Source: Frankia nepalensis
GTDB lineage: Bacteria > Actinomycetota > Actinomycetes > Frankiales > Frankiaceae
Reading direction: 5' to 3'
NCBI RefSeq assembly: GCF_016786325.1
Contig: NZ_JADWYU010000098.1
Span: 80,649-144,648, forward strand
Length of the DNA stretch: 64,000 nt
Position numbers and translations under genes: made by a program
Notes under the pieces: model-generated
What the model was told of the DNA's origin: nothing
Databases searched by the model: none
The model's input: the letters and a program-made list of their open reading frames with translations, nothing else
Shown here: positions 8,698 through 19,058 of the stretch, in pieces
Position numbering within the stretch: the first letter of the stretch is position 1
How the letters are laid out: the number at the start of each line of letters is the position of its first letter

Positions 8698-9576
8698 ATG
8701 AAGATTGCTTTCGTGGGCGACGTCCACGGTTGTGTGCGGCATGCGCTGGGCGCGGCGGTGCTGCTCCAGGAACGGCGCGGGATCCGGCTCGACGCCGTGA
8801 TCCAGGTCGGGGACCTGGGCGCGTACCCGTCGCCCGAGCGGTTCGACGGGGCCAGCCGCCGGTTCGCGCGGGACAACCCGGCGCAGGACGACTTCTTCCG
8901 GCTGCTGGACCCGTCGCCGAGGTTCGCCGAGGGCGTGCGCGGCGCGCTGGGGCAGGTCGGGCCGATGCTGTTCGTCAGCGGCAACCACGAGGACCACGAC
9001 TGGCTCGCCGGGCTGCACGAGGCGGCGGGGGCCGACGTCGTGCCGGTCGACCCGGGTGGCGCCTGCCGCCATGTGGCCTGCGGGAGCGTGCTGGCGCTCG
9101 CCGGGCAGCGCGTGGCGTTCCTGGGGCTGATCGAGGTCGCCGGGAAGATGGACCTGGACGAGCGCGCCTACACGCGGCTGATGGGTCTTGAACCCGGTGA
9201 CGTGGACGTCCTGGTCACCCATGACGGCCCGTACGGGATGTCACGCGACTGGCGCGGGAACGTTCAGGGCTCGGCGAAGCTGTCCCGGCTGATCGAGCAT
9301 CTTCAGCCCTGGCTGCATGTCAGCGGCCACTACCACCACGTCAACGGCCCGCGCCGCTATGGCCGCACGACCTCCTACGCGCTCCACCAGCTGGTGCGGC
9401 CCAAGGCCAGCCGGTGGGATCCGGCGTCGGTCAACCCCGAGCAGCGGGTGACGGCCGGGAGCGTCGGCCTGCTCGACACCGACGCCGGCGACTTCACCTA
9501 CGTCCACGACGACTGGCTGGCCGACGTGCGGGGAGACGCGCTCGACCTCGCCGGCCTCGTCGCCGCGACCCGCTGA
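8698..9576 (+). CDS. Calcineurin-like metallophosphoesterase
   Basis: About 292 residues. The ATG at 8698 is chosen because the first strand of the fold (KIAFVGDVHG) begins right there and GGAAGG lies about 10 bases upstream; an ATG at 8665 is possible. All metallophosphoesterase blocks are visible: GDVHG, VGDLGAYPS, GNHEDHDW, a histidine in LVTHDGPYGM, and GHYHH near residue 212. The N-terminal half includes an extended segment describing a substrate-size pocket. The family hydrolyses phosphomonoesters or diesters with a two-metal centre; the substrate here is unknown. It is monocistronic. Confidence 0.9.
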   Translation: MKIAFVGDVHGCVRHALGAAVLLQERRGIRLDAVIQVGDLGAYPSPERFDGASRRFARDNPAQDDFFRLLDPSPRFAEGVRGALGQVGPMLFVSGNHEDHDWLAGLHEAAGADVVPVDPGGACRHVACGSVLALAGQRVAFLGLIEVAGKMDLDERAYTRLMGLEPGDVDVLVTHDGPYGMSRDWRGNVQGSAKLSRLIEHLQPWLHVSGHYHHVNGPRRYGRTTSYALHQLVRPKASRWDPASVNPEQRVTAGSVGLLDTDAGDFTYVHDDWLADVRGDALDLAGLVAATR

Positions 9577-9747
9577 CCCGCGCCCGCTGGCCTTCTCGCC
9601 GCCCCGCCACCGCGGCCCGCCGCCGCGCCGACGAGCGCCGCGTGGAGGCACGGGTGGTCCGTCCATTCGCCTTCTGCCGTGGGCGCCGGTCGGGGCGATG
9701 CCCTCGTCTGAACGGCCTCGTCCTCGAAGCGGGCCGCCGGCGACCGG

Positions 9748-10158
9748 TCAGGCGAGCTCGGGAACCGCCTGGCTGACGCGCCGCCGGCGGCGGGCCAGGA
9801 GCGCGTCCGCGAGCGCGTCGGCGCGCTCCATGTCGTCGAGGGTCGGCCGGGCGCGCCCGTCGACCGCGATGATGGCGGCGAGCAGCTCCGCCGACAGCCT
9901 CGTCCGCGCCGCCACCCGGGCCACGCTCGGCGGCAGGGTCGTGGGATGCTGCGCCAACGGCGGCTGGGGACCGGCGCTGATCCGCGACGGGAGCCGGTGG
10001 TCGGCCGCTACCCGGCCTTCCTGGACGACGCCGCCTTCCTGGATGAGACGGCCTTCCTGGATGACACGGCGACGCGGGCGGGCCCCGAGGAGATCGAACA
10101 TAGGTTCGATCCTGGCGACGCCGAATCGGGCTGTCAAGCGGCGCCACCGGCGGTCCAC
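9748..10158 (-). CDS. Hypothetical protein with short internal repeats
   Basis: A frame of 136 residues with no recognised family. It contains three imperfect IQEG/VQEG repeats near residues 33-50, encoded by a repeated GCCTTCCTGGATGA-type unit on the plus strand. A helical, Ala/Arg-rich C-terminal half (LSAELLAAIIAVDGRARPTL) follows. A second in-frame start lies at MFDLLGARP. Codon positions are plausible for a real gene, but opposite-strand frames are also open here because of the GC content. Treat as a possible gene. Confidence 0.35.
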   Translation of the reverse strand: MDRRWRRLTARFGVARIEPMFDLLGARPRRRVIQEGRLIQEGGVVQEGRVAADHRLPSRISAGPQPPLAQHPTTLPPSVARVAARTRLSAELLAAIIAVDGRARPTLDDMERADALADALLARRRRRVSQAVPELA

Positions 10159-10939
10159 GGCGGGCCCACGGCCAGCTCACCGCGGGCATGGGAGGCGTGA
10201 CGCGGGTCACCGAGGCGGCGGGGTGGGGACGGTTCTCGCGGAAAGGCGGCGCCGGTCCGGAAGTTCTGGCGCAGATCAGGTGATCAAGGCTTGGGCGGCG
10301 CGGCCTGATCGCCGCCGCGCCCTTCCGGGTCGCGATCCGCCCCCACGGACGACCACTTCCCTACCCGGCCTCGCCTCCGCGCCTGGAGGCCGATCCCCCG
10401 GCGCGCGGGCCGCCGGGCCGCCCGTGGTGGGAGGCGTGACGGGACGGGGCGGGGGGACAAAGTGGGCGCGGCACGGGCGCGGGGGCCGCGCGCCCGTGCC
10501 GCACCGGTCTGTGGGGCCGCGCGTCGCACCGCCGCCCTGTGGACGACCCGCGGTTCGCGGAACGCGCCGAACGCGTCGGCGGCACCGTCCCGGCCGGCGC
10601 GGACCGCGCGGCCGCCGGTACCGCCGCGAGCAGGCGGCGGCACCGGCGTGGATGACCGGCGTCATCACTCCTGGAAAGATACAAGTTGTCCGGCCGACAA
10701 GTAAATACTTGCGAGCCGGCCAACAAGATGCGACGTTGAACGGGTGTCCACCCCGCTCCCACCCGCGCCCGTCGGGTCCCCGCCCGTTCCGGCTCGCCTG
10801 CCCGTCAGCACAGGCGCGGGCTGTCCCGCCGGCCGGGAACGGGCGCCCCCGGACACGCCTTCGCGGGACCGAAGTCGCTGGGCCGGGACGCCGCGACGGT
10901 CTCCCGTGACGATCAACGTGAGACGTAGACTCGAACATC
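10159..10939. other. Long non-coding stretch with an AT-rich palindrome
   Basis: No frame here has believable composition. The only marked structure is an unusually AT-rich patch around 10670-10740 holding the palindrome CAAGTA-AA-TACTTG at 10698-10711, with GGCCG/CCGGCC flanks. It lies about 230 bases upstream of the TetR-type gene and could be its operator. Confidence 0.45.
10698..10711. promoter_or_regulatory. Palindromic operator candidate upstream of a TetR gene
   Basis: CAAGTAAATACTTG is an inverted repeat with 6-bp arms and 2-base centre in a locally AT-rich patch. TetR-family regulators bind such palindromes and usually control their own promoters. The assignment to the TetR gene at 10940 rests on proximity only. 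Confidence 0.4.
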
Positions 10940-11710
10940 ATGTCGAAGCCGGACGGGCGGACCGAGCCATCACGGCCAGAGGCATCACGGCCAGAGCCAT
11001 CACAGCCTGGAGTGCCCCAGCCGGGAGCGCCCCAGCCGGGGGCGCCGCGGCCCGAGGAGTCACAGCCGGGGGCGCCGCGGCCCGACGCCCCGCGGACTCA
11101 GGCCGAGCGGACGGCCCAGGCCCGCCGACGGCTCGTGCGGGCGGCGATCCGGCTGCTCGCCGAACGCGGCTACACCGGCACGACGCTCGCGGAGATCGGC
11201 CGTGAGGCGGGACTGAGCCGGGGCCTGGTCACCCATCACTTCGGCGGGAAGGACGCCTGCATCCGCGCCGCGATCGAGGAGATCCGGACGGCCGCGCATC
11301 GCGCCCTCTACACGGACGCGGACCCGGCGCTGCGCGGCCTGGCCAAGGTTGACTTCCTCATCGGGGCTTACATCGACTCGGCCCGCGCCGGCCACCCCTA
11401 TACCCGGGCGTACTACGTCGTGATGGCCGACTCGATCAGCGAGGCGCCTGAGCTGCGCGACGTCGTGGCGCACGCGAACGAGGTGTTCCGCGACCAGATC
11501 CGCGAGTTGCTCCAGGAGGCCGTCGACCTCGGCGAGGCACCCCCCGAGGCGGACCTGCGCGCGCACGCCGTCCTCCTCGAGGGCCTGCTGCGCGGGGTCT
11601 GCCTGCAGTGGTACGTCGACCCCGCCGGAGTGGACCTCGACGCGGCGGCCGAGGCGGCAAAATCCCTCATCCGTTCCAGCCTGCGCGCCGGTCTCGCGAC
11701 CCCGGCCTAG
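10940..11710 (+). CDS. TetR/AcrR family transcriptional regulator
   Basis: 256 residues. Residues 1-55 are an unusual Pro/Gln-rich leader built from QPGAPRPEE-like repeats. The DNA-binding domain then follows: ARRRLVRAAIRLLAERGYTG, TLAEIGREAGLSRGLVTHHF, GGKDACIRAAI, a textbook TetR helix-turn-helix. A C-terminal ligand domain (YIDSARAGHPYTRAYYVVMADSI..) resembles TetR_C families. A start after the leader is possible, but no internal ATG with a ribosome site precedes the domain. The gene is codirectional with, and 276 bases upstream of, the tyrosine-degradation cluster; it may regulate that cluster, but this is inferred only from position. Confidence 0.88.
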   Translation: MSKPDGRTEPSRPEASRPEPSQPGVPQPGAPQPGAPRPEESQPGAPRPDAPRTQAERTAQARRRLVRAAIRLLAERGYTGTTLAEIGREAGLSRGLVTHHFGGKDACIRAAIEEIRTAAHRALYTDADPALRGLAKVDFLIGAYIDSARAGHPYTRAYYVVMADSISEAPELRDVVAHANEVFRDQIRELLQEAVDLGEAPPEADLRAHAVLLEGLLRGVCLQWYVDPAGVDLDAAAEAAKSLIRSSLRAGLATPA

Positions 11711-11956
11711 GCTCCCGCGCGGTGCCAGCGGCCTGGCATGCGCCGGCGGATCTCGCGGATCCCGTGCGCACGATCTTGTGTGCATGACCCGCGGCGCCGA
11801 TCCGTGCACGCATTCAGCGATCACCTGCCCGGCCCGGCCCAGGCCCTACCCGCACGGTAGATCGCCAGATCTGTTCGAAACTCGGACACTGTCGCGGCGT
11901 GGGCGGGTCGTTGCGCGTGTGGAGTGGACGGGCCAGCGCGGCGAGTAGGACGGTGA

Positions 11957-13330
<1,374 letters not shown>

Positions 13331-13333
<3 letters not shown>

Positions 13334-13478
13334 ACCAGACGATCCAATTACCAGACCGTCCCTTACCAGGCGATTCGACTACAAGATGATCCGACAAACC
13401 AGGCGGTCCGACCTAGCAAGGCGAGCCGACCTGGCGCGAGGACCCGACAGGGCGAGGTGACCCGACATGGCGTACTAC
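13331..13478. repeat. Degenerate 18-bp tandem repeats running into the hmgA start codon
   Basis: From just after the hppD stop, the sequence consists of about eight imperfect 18-base units; examples are AGGCGGTCCGACCTAGCA, AGGCGAGCCGACCTGGCG and AGGTGACCCGACATGGCG. The ATG of the next gene lies inside the last unit, so the ribosome site (GGCGAGGTGA) is itself part of the repeat. Confidence 0.7.
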
Positions 13479-14741
13479 CGGGCTGTCGGCTCGATCCCGC
13501 CCAAACGACACACCCAGCACCGCGCCCCGAGCGGGAATCTCTACTACGAGGAACTCATGGGGGCCGACGGATTCACGTCGGGCTCGTCTCTGCTCTACCA
13601 CCGCGCCATCCCGTCCGCGATCGTCGACGCGACGCCGTGGGAGCCGCCGGAGGCCACACTCACCGAGAACCGCCCGCTGCTTCCCCGGCACCTGCGGCTC
13701 CACGAGCTGTTCCCGGGTGAGGAGTGGAAACGGGCCGATCCGGTCACCGGGCGGCGGCTGATCCTGGGAAACGCGGACGTCCAGATCTCGTACGTGGTGG
13801 CCGGTGAACCCTCGCCGCTCTACCGCAACGCGGGTGCCGACGAGTGTGTGTATGTCGAGTCGGGTTCGGCGACCGTCGAGACCGTGTTCGGCGCGCTCAC
13901 CGCGCGCCAGGGCGACTACGTGCTGCTGCCACGGTCGACGACGCACCGCTGGCGGCCGGACGGTGACGGCGGCACCTCCGCCGGACCAGCCTCCCCCACG
14001 CCGGAATCAGCTGTGTCGGAACCGGCCGTCTCGGCCTCCGCCGGGCCGCTGCGCCTCTATGTCATCGAGGCGCGCTCGCACCTTGGGCCGCCGAGGCGCT
14101 ACCAGTCCGCCGAGGGCCAACTGCTGGAACACGCGCCTTACTGCGAGCGGGACCTGCGCGGCCCGACGGAGCCGCTGCTCGCCGAGGGGACCGACGTCGA
14201 GGTGCTGGTGAAGCACCCCGGCGCCCAGGGCGCCGCCGGCACCCGGTACGTCTACCCGACGCACCCGTTCGACGTCGTCGGCTGGGACGGCTGCCTGTAC
14301 CCGTACACGTTCAACATCGCCGACTTCGAGCCGGTCACGGGCCGGGTGCATCAGCCGCCGCCTGCCCACCAGGTGTTCGCGGGCGACGGCTTCGTGATCT
14401 GCAACTTCGTGCCGCGCAAGGTCGACTACCACCCCCTGGCGGTACCGGTTCCCTACTACCACTCGAACGTCGACTCGGCGGAGGTCATGTTCTACTGCGG
14501 CGGCGACTACGCGGCCCGCGAGGGCTCCGGCATCGGGCAGGGGTCGGTCAGTCTTCACCCGGGCGGCCACTGCCACGGCCCGCAGCCCGGGGCCGTCGAG
14601 CGCTCCCTCGGCGTCGAGTTCTTCGACGAGCTCGCCGTCATGGTCGACACGTTCCGGCCGCTCCGGCTCGGCGAAGGCGGCCTGGCCGCCGAGGACCCGG
14701 CCTACGCCTGGACCTGGTCCGGCCGCGGCCCCACCCGCTGA
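13467..14741 (+). CDS. hmgA: Homogentisate 1,2-dioxygenase
   Basis: 424 residues. The ATG has AGGTGA upstream within a repeat unit. Family hallmarks are present: the N-terminal YYRAVGSIPPKRHTQH stretch, ECVYVESGSATVETVFG in the first cupin part, and FDVVGWDGCLYPYTFNIADFEP. The catalytic segment VPYYHSNVDSAEVMFY has the iron-binding His and Glu, and GGHCHGPQPG supplies the last His. The enzyme opens the ring of homogentisate to maleylacetoacetate. An Ala/Ser/Pro insert of about 30 residues (near 172-197) interrupts the cupin region, like the inserts seen in its neighbours. It lies between hppD and fahA, so the order follows the pathway. Confidence 0.95.
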   Translation: MAYYRAVGSIPPKRHTQHRAPSGNLYYEELMGADGFTSGSSLLYHRAIPSAIVDATPWEPPEATLTENRPLLPRHLRLHELFPGEEWKRADPVTGRRLILGNADVQISYVVAGEPSPLYRNAGADECVYVESGSATVETVFGALTARQGDYVLLPRSTTHRWRPDGDGGTSAGPASPTPESAVSEPAVSASAGPLRLYVIEARSHLGPPRRYQSAEGQLLEHAPYCERDLRGPTEPLLAEGTDVEVLVKHPGAQGAAGTRYVYPTHPFDVVGWDGCLYPYTFNIADFEPVTGRVHQPPPAHQVFAGDGFVICNFVPRKVDYHPLAVPVPYYHSNVDSAEVMFYCGGDYAAREGSGIGQGSVSLHPGGHCHGPQPGAVERSLGVEFFDELAVMVDTFRPLRLGEGGLAAEDPAYAWTWSGRGPTR

Positions 14742-14764
14742 CGGCCCGCGAACCGACCCGCGAC

Positions 14765-15958
14765 GTGGGCACAATCGAGGTGGCGGCCGACTCGCCGTTC
14801 GGCCTGGACAACCTGCCGTATGGCGTCTTCTCCCCGGCGGGCGGCGCGCCGCGGGTGGGGGTGCGGCTCGGGGACACCGTCGTCGACCTGGCCACGCTGC
14901 TGCCGACGGACGCCGAGGTGTTCGCCGTGCCCGCGCTGAACCCGTTCATGGCGCAGGGCCCGGCCCGGTGGCGGGAGATCCGCCGCCGGGTCACCGACCT
15001 GCTCGCCGGGGGCGTCCCGGCCGCCGCCTGCCACCGGATCGACGCCGTGGCCGGGCATCTGCCGTTCGAGGTCGCCGACTACGTGGACTTCTACGCGTCC
15101 GAGCACCACGCCTCGAACGTCGGCCGGCTGTTCCGGCCGGGCGCCCCACCGCTGCCGGCCGCCTGGAAACATCTGCCGATCGCCTACCACGGGAGGGCTG
15201 GCACGGTCGTCGTGTCCGGGACCGGGATCGTCCGCCCCCGCGGCCAGCGGGCCCACCCGGACGAGGACATGCCCGTCTTCGGGCCCAGCCTGCGGCTCGA
15301 CATCGAGGCCGAGCTCGGGTTCGTCGTCGGCGTCGGCTCGCCGTTGGGCTCCCCGATCACGGTCGACGAGTTCGACGATCACGTCTTCGGCGCCGTCCTG
15401 GTCAACGACTGGTCCGCCCGTGACCTGCAGTCCTGGGAACACGTGCCGCTCGGCCCACACCAGGGCAAGAGCTTCGCCACCTCGATCTCGCCGTGGGTGG
15501 TGCCGATGGCGGCGCTGCGGGCCGCCCGGGTGCCGCTGCCGCGGCAGATCCCCGAGCCGCTCCCCTACCTGCGCCCTGGCGCCCCCGGCGGCGAGCTGTG
15601 GGGGCTGGACGTCGACGTGGCCGTCGAATGGAACGGCGAGATGGTCTCCCGCCCGCCCTACCGCGAGATGTACTGGTCCCCCGCGCAGATGCTGGCCCAT
15701 CTGACGGTGAACGGGGCGTCCACCCGCACCGGCGACCTGTTCGCGTCCGGCACGGTCTCCGGACCGCGCGCGGACCAGCGCGGCGCGTTCCTGGAGCTGA
15801 CCTGGGGCGGCGCCGAGCCGGTCCGCGTGGGCGGCGAACGGCGCGCGTTCCTCCTCGACGGCGACCGGGTCACCATCACCGGCACGGCGCCCGGGTCCGG
15901 CGGCGGCCGCGTCGGCTTCGGCGCGGTCACCGGCACGGTCCTGCCGGCGCCTTCCTGA
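14765..15958 (+). CDS. fahA: Fumarylacetoacetase
   Basis: 397 residues, GTG start 23 bases after the homogentisate dioxygenase stop. The FAH fold motifs are clear: VDFYASEHHASNVGR, with the metal Asp and the catalytic His in the adjacent segment; LDIEAELGFVVG with Glu ligands; and VLVNDWSARDLQSWE with the metal Asp, followed by GPHQGKSFATSISPWV. It hydrolyses fumarylacetoacetate to fumarate and acetoacetate, the last step of tyrosine breakdown. Length is typical of short bacterial members. The 3' end includes the left arm of a 36-bp inverted repeat whose other arm lies beyond the stop. Confidence 0.95.
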   Translation: MGTIEVAADSPFGLDNLPYGVFSPAGGAPRVGVRLGDTVVDLATLLPTDAEVFAVPALNPFMAQGPARWREIRRRVTDLLAGGVPAAACHRIDAVAGHLPFEVADYVDFYASEHHASNVGRLFRPGAPPLPAAWKHLPIAYHGRAGTVVVSGTGIVRPRGQRAHPDEDMPVFGPSLRLDIEAELGFVVGVGSPLGSPITVDEFDDHVFGAVLVNDWSARDLQSWEHVPLGPHQGKSFATSISPWVVPMAALRAARVPLPRQIPEPLPYLRPGAPGGELWGLDVDVAVEWNGEMVSRPPYREMYWSPAQMLAHLTVNGASTRTGDLFASGTVSGPRADQRGAFLELTWGGAEPVRVGGERRAFLLDGDRVTITGTAPGSGGGRVGFGAVTGTVLPAPS

Positions 15959-16054
15959 CCTCCCGCGCCCTCCTGACCGGCCTGCCAGCGCGTTCCTCAC
16001 CTGCCGCCGGCGCCCTGACGCCGTGCCGGTGATGGTGACCCGGTCGCCGTCGAG
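15854..16054. repeat. 36-bp perfect inverted repeat across the fahA 3' end
   Basis: The sequence at 15854-15889, coding for LDGDRVTITGTA in fahA, reappears as an exact reverse complement at 16019-16054. The arms are separated by about 129 bases that include the stop codon. Weaker similarity continues inward, so the right arm looks like an inverted, decayed duplicate of the fahA end. It could fold as a long-stem terminator-like hairpin upstream of the serpin gene. Confidence 0.85.
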
Positions 16055-16157
16055 CCGCCGTGTCGCCGTGTCGCCGTGCCGATGTGCCGATGTGCCCGCC
16101 GGGGAGGACTTTGTCCCGTTCCGGGAACCGGACCGGCCGCGGTGCCGTCGAAGGAGC

Positions 16158-17495
16158 ATGCTGCGCAGACGCGATCTGCTCTCGGCCGCGCTGCTCGCGA
16201 CAGCCGGCCTGGGGGCCGGTGCCCTGGCGAGTGGATGCGGCAAGGACACTTCCGGCGCGCCGCCCGCCGGGCCGGGTGCCGGCGGCGGTGACCTGTCCGT
16301 GGTGACGGCGGATCTCGAGCGCGCGGCGGCCGACCCGGCGGCACTGGCCGCGGCGGTCACCTCCGTCCTGGCGTTCACCGCGGACCTGTACCGGCGGGCG
16401 GCGGCCGAGCCGGGCAACCAGGTCTGCTCCCCGTACTCGGTGGCGGTCGCGCTCGGCATGACCCGGGCCGGCGCCCGGGGACGGACGGCGGAGGAGATGG
16501 ACGCCGTCCTGCACACGCCGGCCGGACCGGAGGCCCTGCACGCCGGGCTGAACGCGCTGGCGCTGCACGTGGAGGGCCGGGCCGGCGAGTTCGAGCAGCA
16601 CGACGACTCGGTCGCCGAGATCGTCCTGGACGTGGCGAACTCGCTGTGGGGACAGCGGAATCTGCCCTGGGAGCAGCCCTTCCTGGACCTGTTGGCCCGG
16701 TACTACGGCACGGGCATGCGGATCGTCGACTACGTCGACCAACAAGCCCGCGAGGGCGCGGCCAAGGAAATCAACGCCTGGGTGTCGGAGCGAACCCACG
16801 AGCGCATCCCGGAACTCGTCGCGTCCGGTGACCTGACCGAACTCACCCGGCTGGTTCTGGTCAACGCGATCTATCTACGCGCCCCGTGGCTGACTCCGTT
16901 CCAGGAGGCCCAGCCCGCCCCCTTCACCCGGGCCGACGGTTCGGTCGTCCAGGCACCGACCATGTCCCTGGTGGCCGCCCAGCTCGGGTACGCGACGGGC
17001 CCAGGCTGGCAGGCAGTCGACATCCCCTATGTCGGCGGCCAGCTCGCCATGGCCGTCGTCCTGCCCGACCCGGGCCGGTTGGCGGCGGTGGAGGCCGGGC
17101 TCGACGGCTCGGCGCTGCGCGGGCTGCTCACCGGGTTCCGGCCGGCGATGGTCGACCTGGACCTGCCGCGCTGGAAGTTCCGGCGCCGTGCCTACCTGGG
17201 TGAGCCGCTCGAGGCGCTCGGGATGCGGACCGCGTTCACCGGGGACGCCGACCTCAGCGGTATGACCACCGCCGAACACCTGCTCATCGACAAGGTGATC
17301 CACGAGGCGTTCATCGCCGTCGACGAGCAGGGAACCGAGGCCGCCGCCGCGACGGCGGTGATCGCGCGCGCCCTCTCGGCCGTGGCGACCGAGGCTCACG
17401 TCACCGTCGACCGCCCGTTCCTGTTCGTCATCCATGACCGCGAGACAGCCGCTCCCCTGTTCGTCGGCCGCGTCGTCGACCCCACCGCCGACTGA
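16158..17495 (+). CDS. Serpin family protein, predicted lipoprotein
   Basis: About 445 residues from the ATG at 16158; an in-frame ATG at 16023 would add an unlikely Arg/Cys-rich leader that overlaps repeat sequence. Residues 1-31 form a signal peptide with RRRDLL and lipobox ALASGC, so the protein should be exported and lipid-anchored. The serpin core is complete: NQVCSPYSVAVALGMTRAGARGRTAEEM, ANSLWGQ, LVLVNAIYLRAPW, HEAFIAVDEQGTEAAAATAV (the inhibitory hinge), DRPFLFVIHD and PLFVGRVVDP. By hinge counting the bond attacked would be Leu-Ser (P1-P1') in ARALSAV, which suggests a chymotrypsin- or elastase-like target protease. The small-residue hinge predicts true inhibition. Serpins are uncommon in bacteria. 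Confidence 0.92.
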   Translation: MLRRRDLLSAALLATAGLGAGALASGCGKDTSGAPPAGPGAGGGDLSVVTADLERAAADPAALAAAVTSVLAFTADLYRRAAAEPGNQVCSPYSVAVALGMTRAGARGRTAEEMDAVLHTPAGPEALHAGLNALALHVEGRAGEFEQHDDSVAEIVLDVANSLWGQRNLPWEQPFLDLLARYYGTGMRIVDYVDQQAREGAAKEINAWVSERTHERIPELVASGDLTELTRLVLVNAIYLRAPWLTPFQEAQPAPFTRADGSVVQAPTMSLVAAQLGYATGPGWQAVDIPYVGGQLAMAVVLPDPGRLAAVEAGLDGSALRGLLTGFRPAMVDLDLPRWKFRRRAYLGEPLEALGMRTAFTGDADLSGMTTAEHLLIDKVIHEAFIAVDEQGTEAAAATAVIARALSAVATEAHVTVDRPFLFVIHDRETAAPLFVGRVVDPTAD

Positions 17496-17829
17496 CCCGA
17501 GGACGACGCGCGCCGCCGCCCATGTGTGGCTTCGCCGCCGCCATATCCGCCGCCGTGCCCGCCGCCAAGGCGCGACCGCCGTCGTCAGGACCGGTCGACG
17601 GTCACGACCGCGGTGACCGTCCGTCCCCCCATGCGATCCACGGCGCGAGTGTCACGACTCCCCCGTCTGGGTAGCAAAGGATTTTCGCGGGGCCCGGCGA
17701 CATAGGCGGCGCCGTCTCGGGCTCGGGCTCGGGCGACCAGATCACGTCACGACGGCCGACGCCGGGCAGGTTCGGCCACTAACGTGCCCGCCGGGGCGTG
17801 GATGGCGTGGTGGAGGCAGGAGGGCACGC
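17496..17829. other. Intergenic region between serpin and acyl-CoA dehydrogenase
   Basis: No gene is supported. The stretch holds short GGGCTCGGGCTCGGG repetition near 17715 and a less GC-rich patch around 17670. I see no clear promoter or terminator. Confidence 0.4.
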
Positions 17830-18993
17830 GTGGGCAGGCTGACCCAGGACGAGCTGGACATGATCGCGGTCGTGCGGGAGTTCGTCGAGGAGCGGGTCAA
17901 GCCGGACGTGCGCCGGTTCGAGGCGAGCGACACCTACCCGGATGCCTTCATCGAACAGATGAAGGCTCTGGGCTTCTTCGGGCTGCTCGCGCCGGCGGAG
18001 CACGGCGGGGTCGACGTCTCGATGGCGGCGTTCGCGCGGGTCACCGAGGAGCTCGCCCGGGGCTGGATGAGCCTGGCGGGCGCGATCGGTGGCCACTCGG
18101 TCATCACCTACGTCATCAAGACGTTCGGCACCGAGGAGCAGAAGCGGGCCTATCTGCCGCGGATGGCCACGGGCGAGGTGCGCGCGACGATGGCGCTGAC
18201 CGAGCCGAGCGGTGGCTCCGACCTGCAAGGAATGCGGACCTACGCCGTTTCCGACGGCGACCACTGGGTGATCAACGGTTCCAAGACCTGGATCTCCAAC
18301 GCGGCTCACTCGGGCCTGATCGCGCTGCTGTGCCGGACCGACCGGGACGCGAAGCCCGCACACCGCGGCATCAGCGTTCTGCTCATCGAACCCGGCCCCG
18401 GGTTGGACATCAGCGCGAAGATCCCGAAGCTCGGCTACCGGGGTGTGGAGGCGTGCACCCTGTCGTTCGACGCCATGCGGGTGCCGGCGGCCGCGGTGCT
18501 CGGCGGCCCGCCGAACAAGGGCTGGGCGCAGATGATGCGCGGCCTCGAGGTCGGCCGCATCCAGGTCGCGGCGCGGGCGCTCGGCGTCGGCCAGGCGGCC
18601 CTGGAGGCGGCCGTCACCTACGCCCAGCAGCGGGAGACGTTCGGCCAGCCGATCTGGAAGCACCAGAGCGTCGGCAACCTGATCGCCGACATGGCGACCC
18701 AGATGCGGGCCGCCCGGCTGCTGACCGCGGACGCCGCCGAACGCTTCGACTCCGGGCAGCGGTCCGACCTGGAGGCGGGGATGGCGAAGCTGTTCGCCTC
18801 CGAGACCGCGATGAAGGTCGCGATCGACGCCATGCGGGTCCACGGCGGCTACGGCTTCTCCCAGGAGTTCGACGTCGAGCGCTACTTCCGCGACGCCCCG
18901 CTGATGATCCTCGGCGAGGGCACCAACGAGATCCAGCGCAACGTCATCGCCGCCCAGGTCATCGCCCGCGACGCCGCGGGCGATCGCTACTGA
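17830..18993 (+). CDS. Acyl-CoA dehydrogenase
   Basis: 387 residues. The GTG start is preceded by GGAGG about 10 bases upstream. The family layout is complete: N-terminal helical domain, ATMALTEPSGGSDLQGMRT (flavin-contacting strand), HWVINGSKTWISNA, and RYFRDAPLMILGEGTNEIQRN at the C-terminus, where the Glu of GEGTNEIQ is the catalytic base. The flavoprotein oxidises an acyl-CoA to the enoyl-CoA and passes electrons to ETF. Chain-length preference is not predictable. It is flanked by unrelated genes and followed directly by a hairpin at 18998-19018, so it is probably transcribed alone. Confidence 0.95.
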   Translation: MGRLTQDELDMIAVVREFVEERVKPDVRRFEASDTYPDAFIEQMKALGFFGLLAPAEHGGVDVSMAAFARVTEELARGWMSLAGAIGGHSVITYVIKTFGTEEQKRAYLPRMATGEVRATMALTEPSGGSDLQGMRTYAVSDGDHWVINGSKTWISNAAHSGLIALLCRTDRDAKPAHRGISVLLIEPGPGLDISAKIPKLGYRGVEACTLSFDAMRVPAAAVLGGPPNKGWAQMMRGLEVGRIQVAARALGVGQAALEAAVTYAQQRETFGQPIWKHQSVGNLIADMATQMRAARLLTADAAERFDSGQRSDLEAGMAKLFASETAMKVAIDAMRVHGGYGFSQEFDVERYFRDAPLMILGEGTNEIQRNVIAAQVIARDAAGDRY

Positions 18994-18997
18994 GCCT

Positions 18998-19018
18998 GGC
19001 GCGGCCCTCCGCCGCGCC
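18998..19018 (+). terminator. Hairpin just after the acyl-CoA dehydrogenase gene
   Basis: GGCGCGG-CCCTCCG-CCGCGCC, a 7-bp perfect stem 5 bases after the stop codon, without a T run. That is common for actinobacterial terminators. Confidence 0.5.
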
Positions 19019-19058
19019 ATCGACCCGGCGTCGGTGCCGGTGACGGCGCCATTCGCCC

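Noticed and set aside
9698..10909. A 403-aa plus-strand frame over 9698-10909
   Set aside because: Arg/Ser/Pro-rich translation with no motif, no ribosome site, and crossing the palindrome; read as non-coding.
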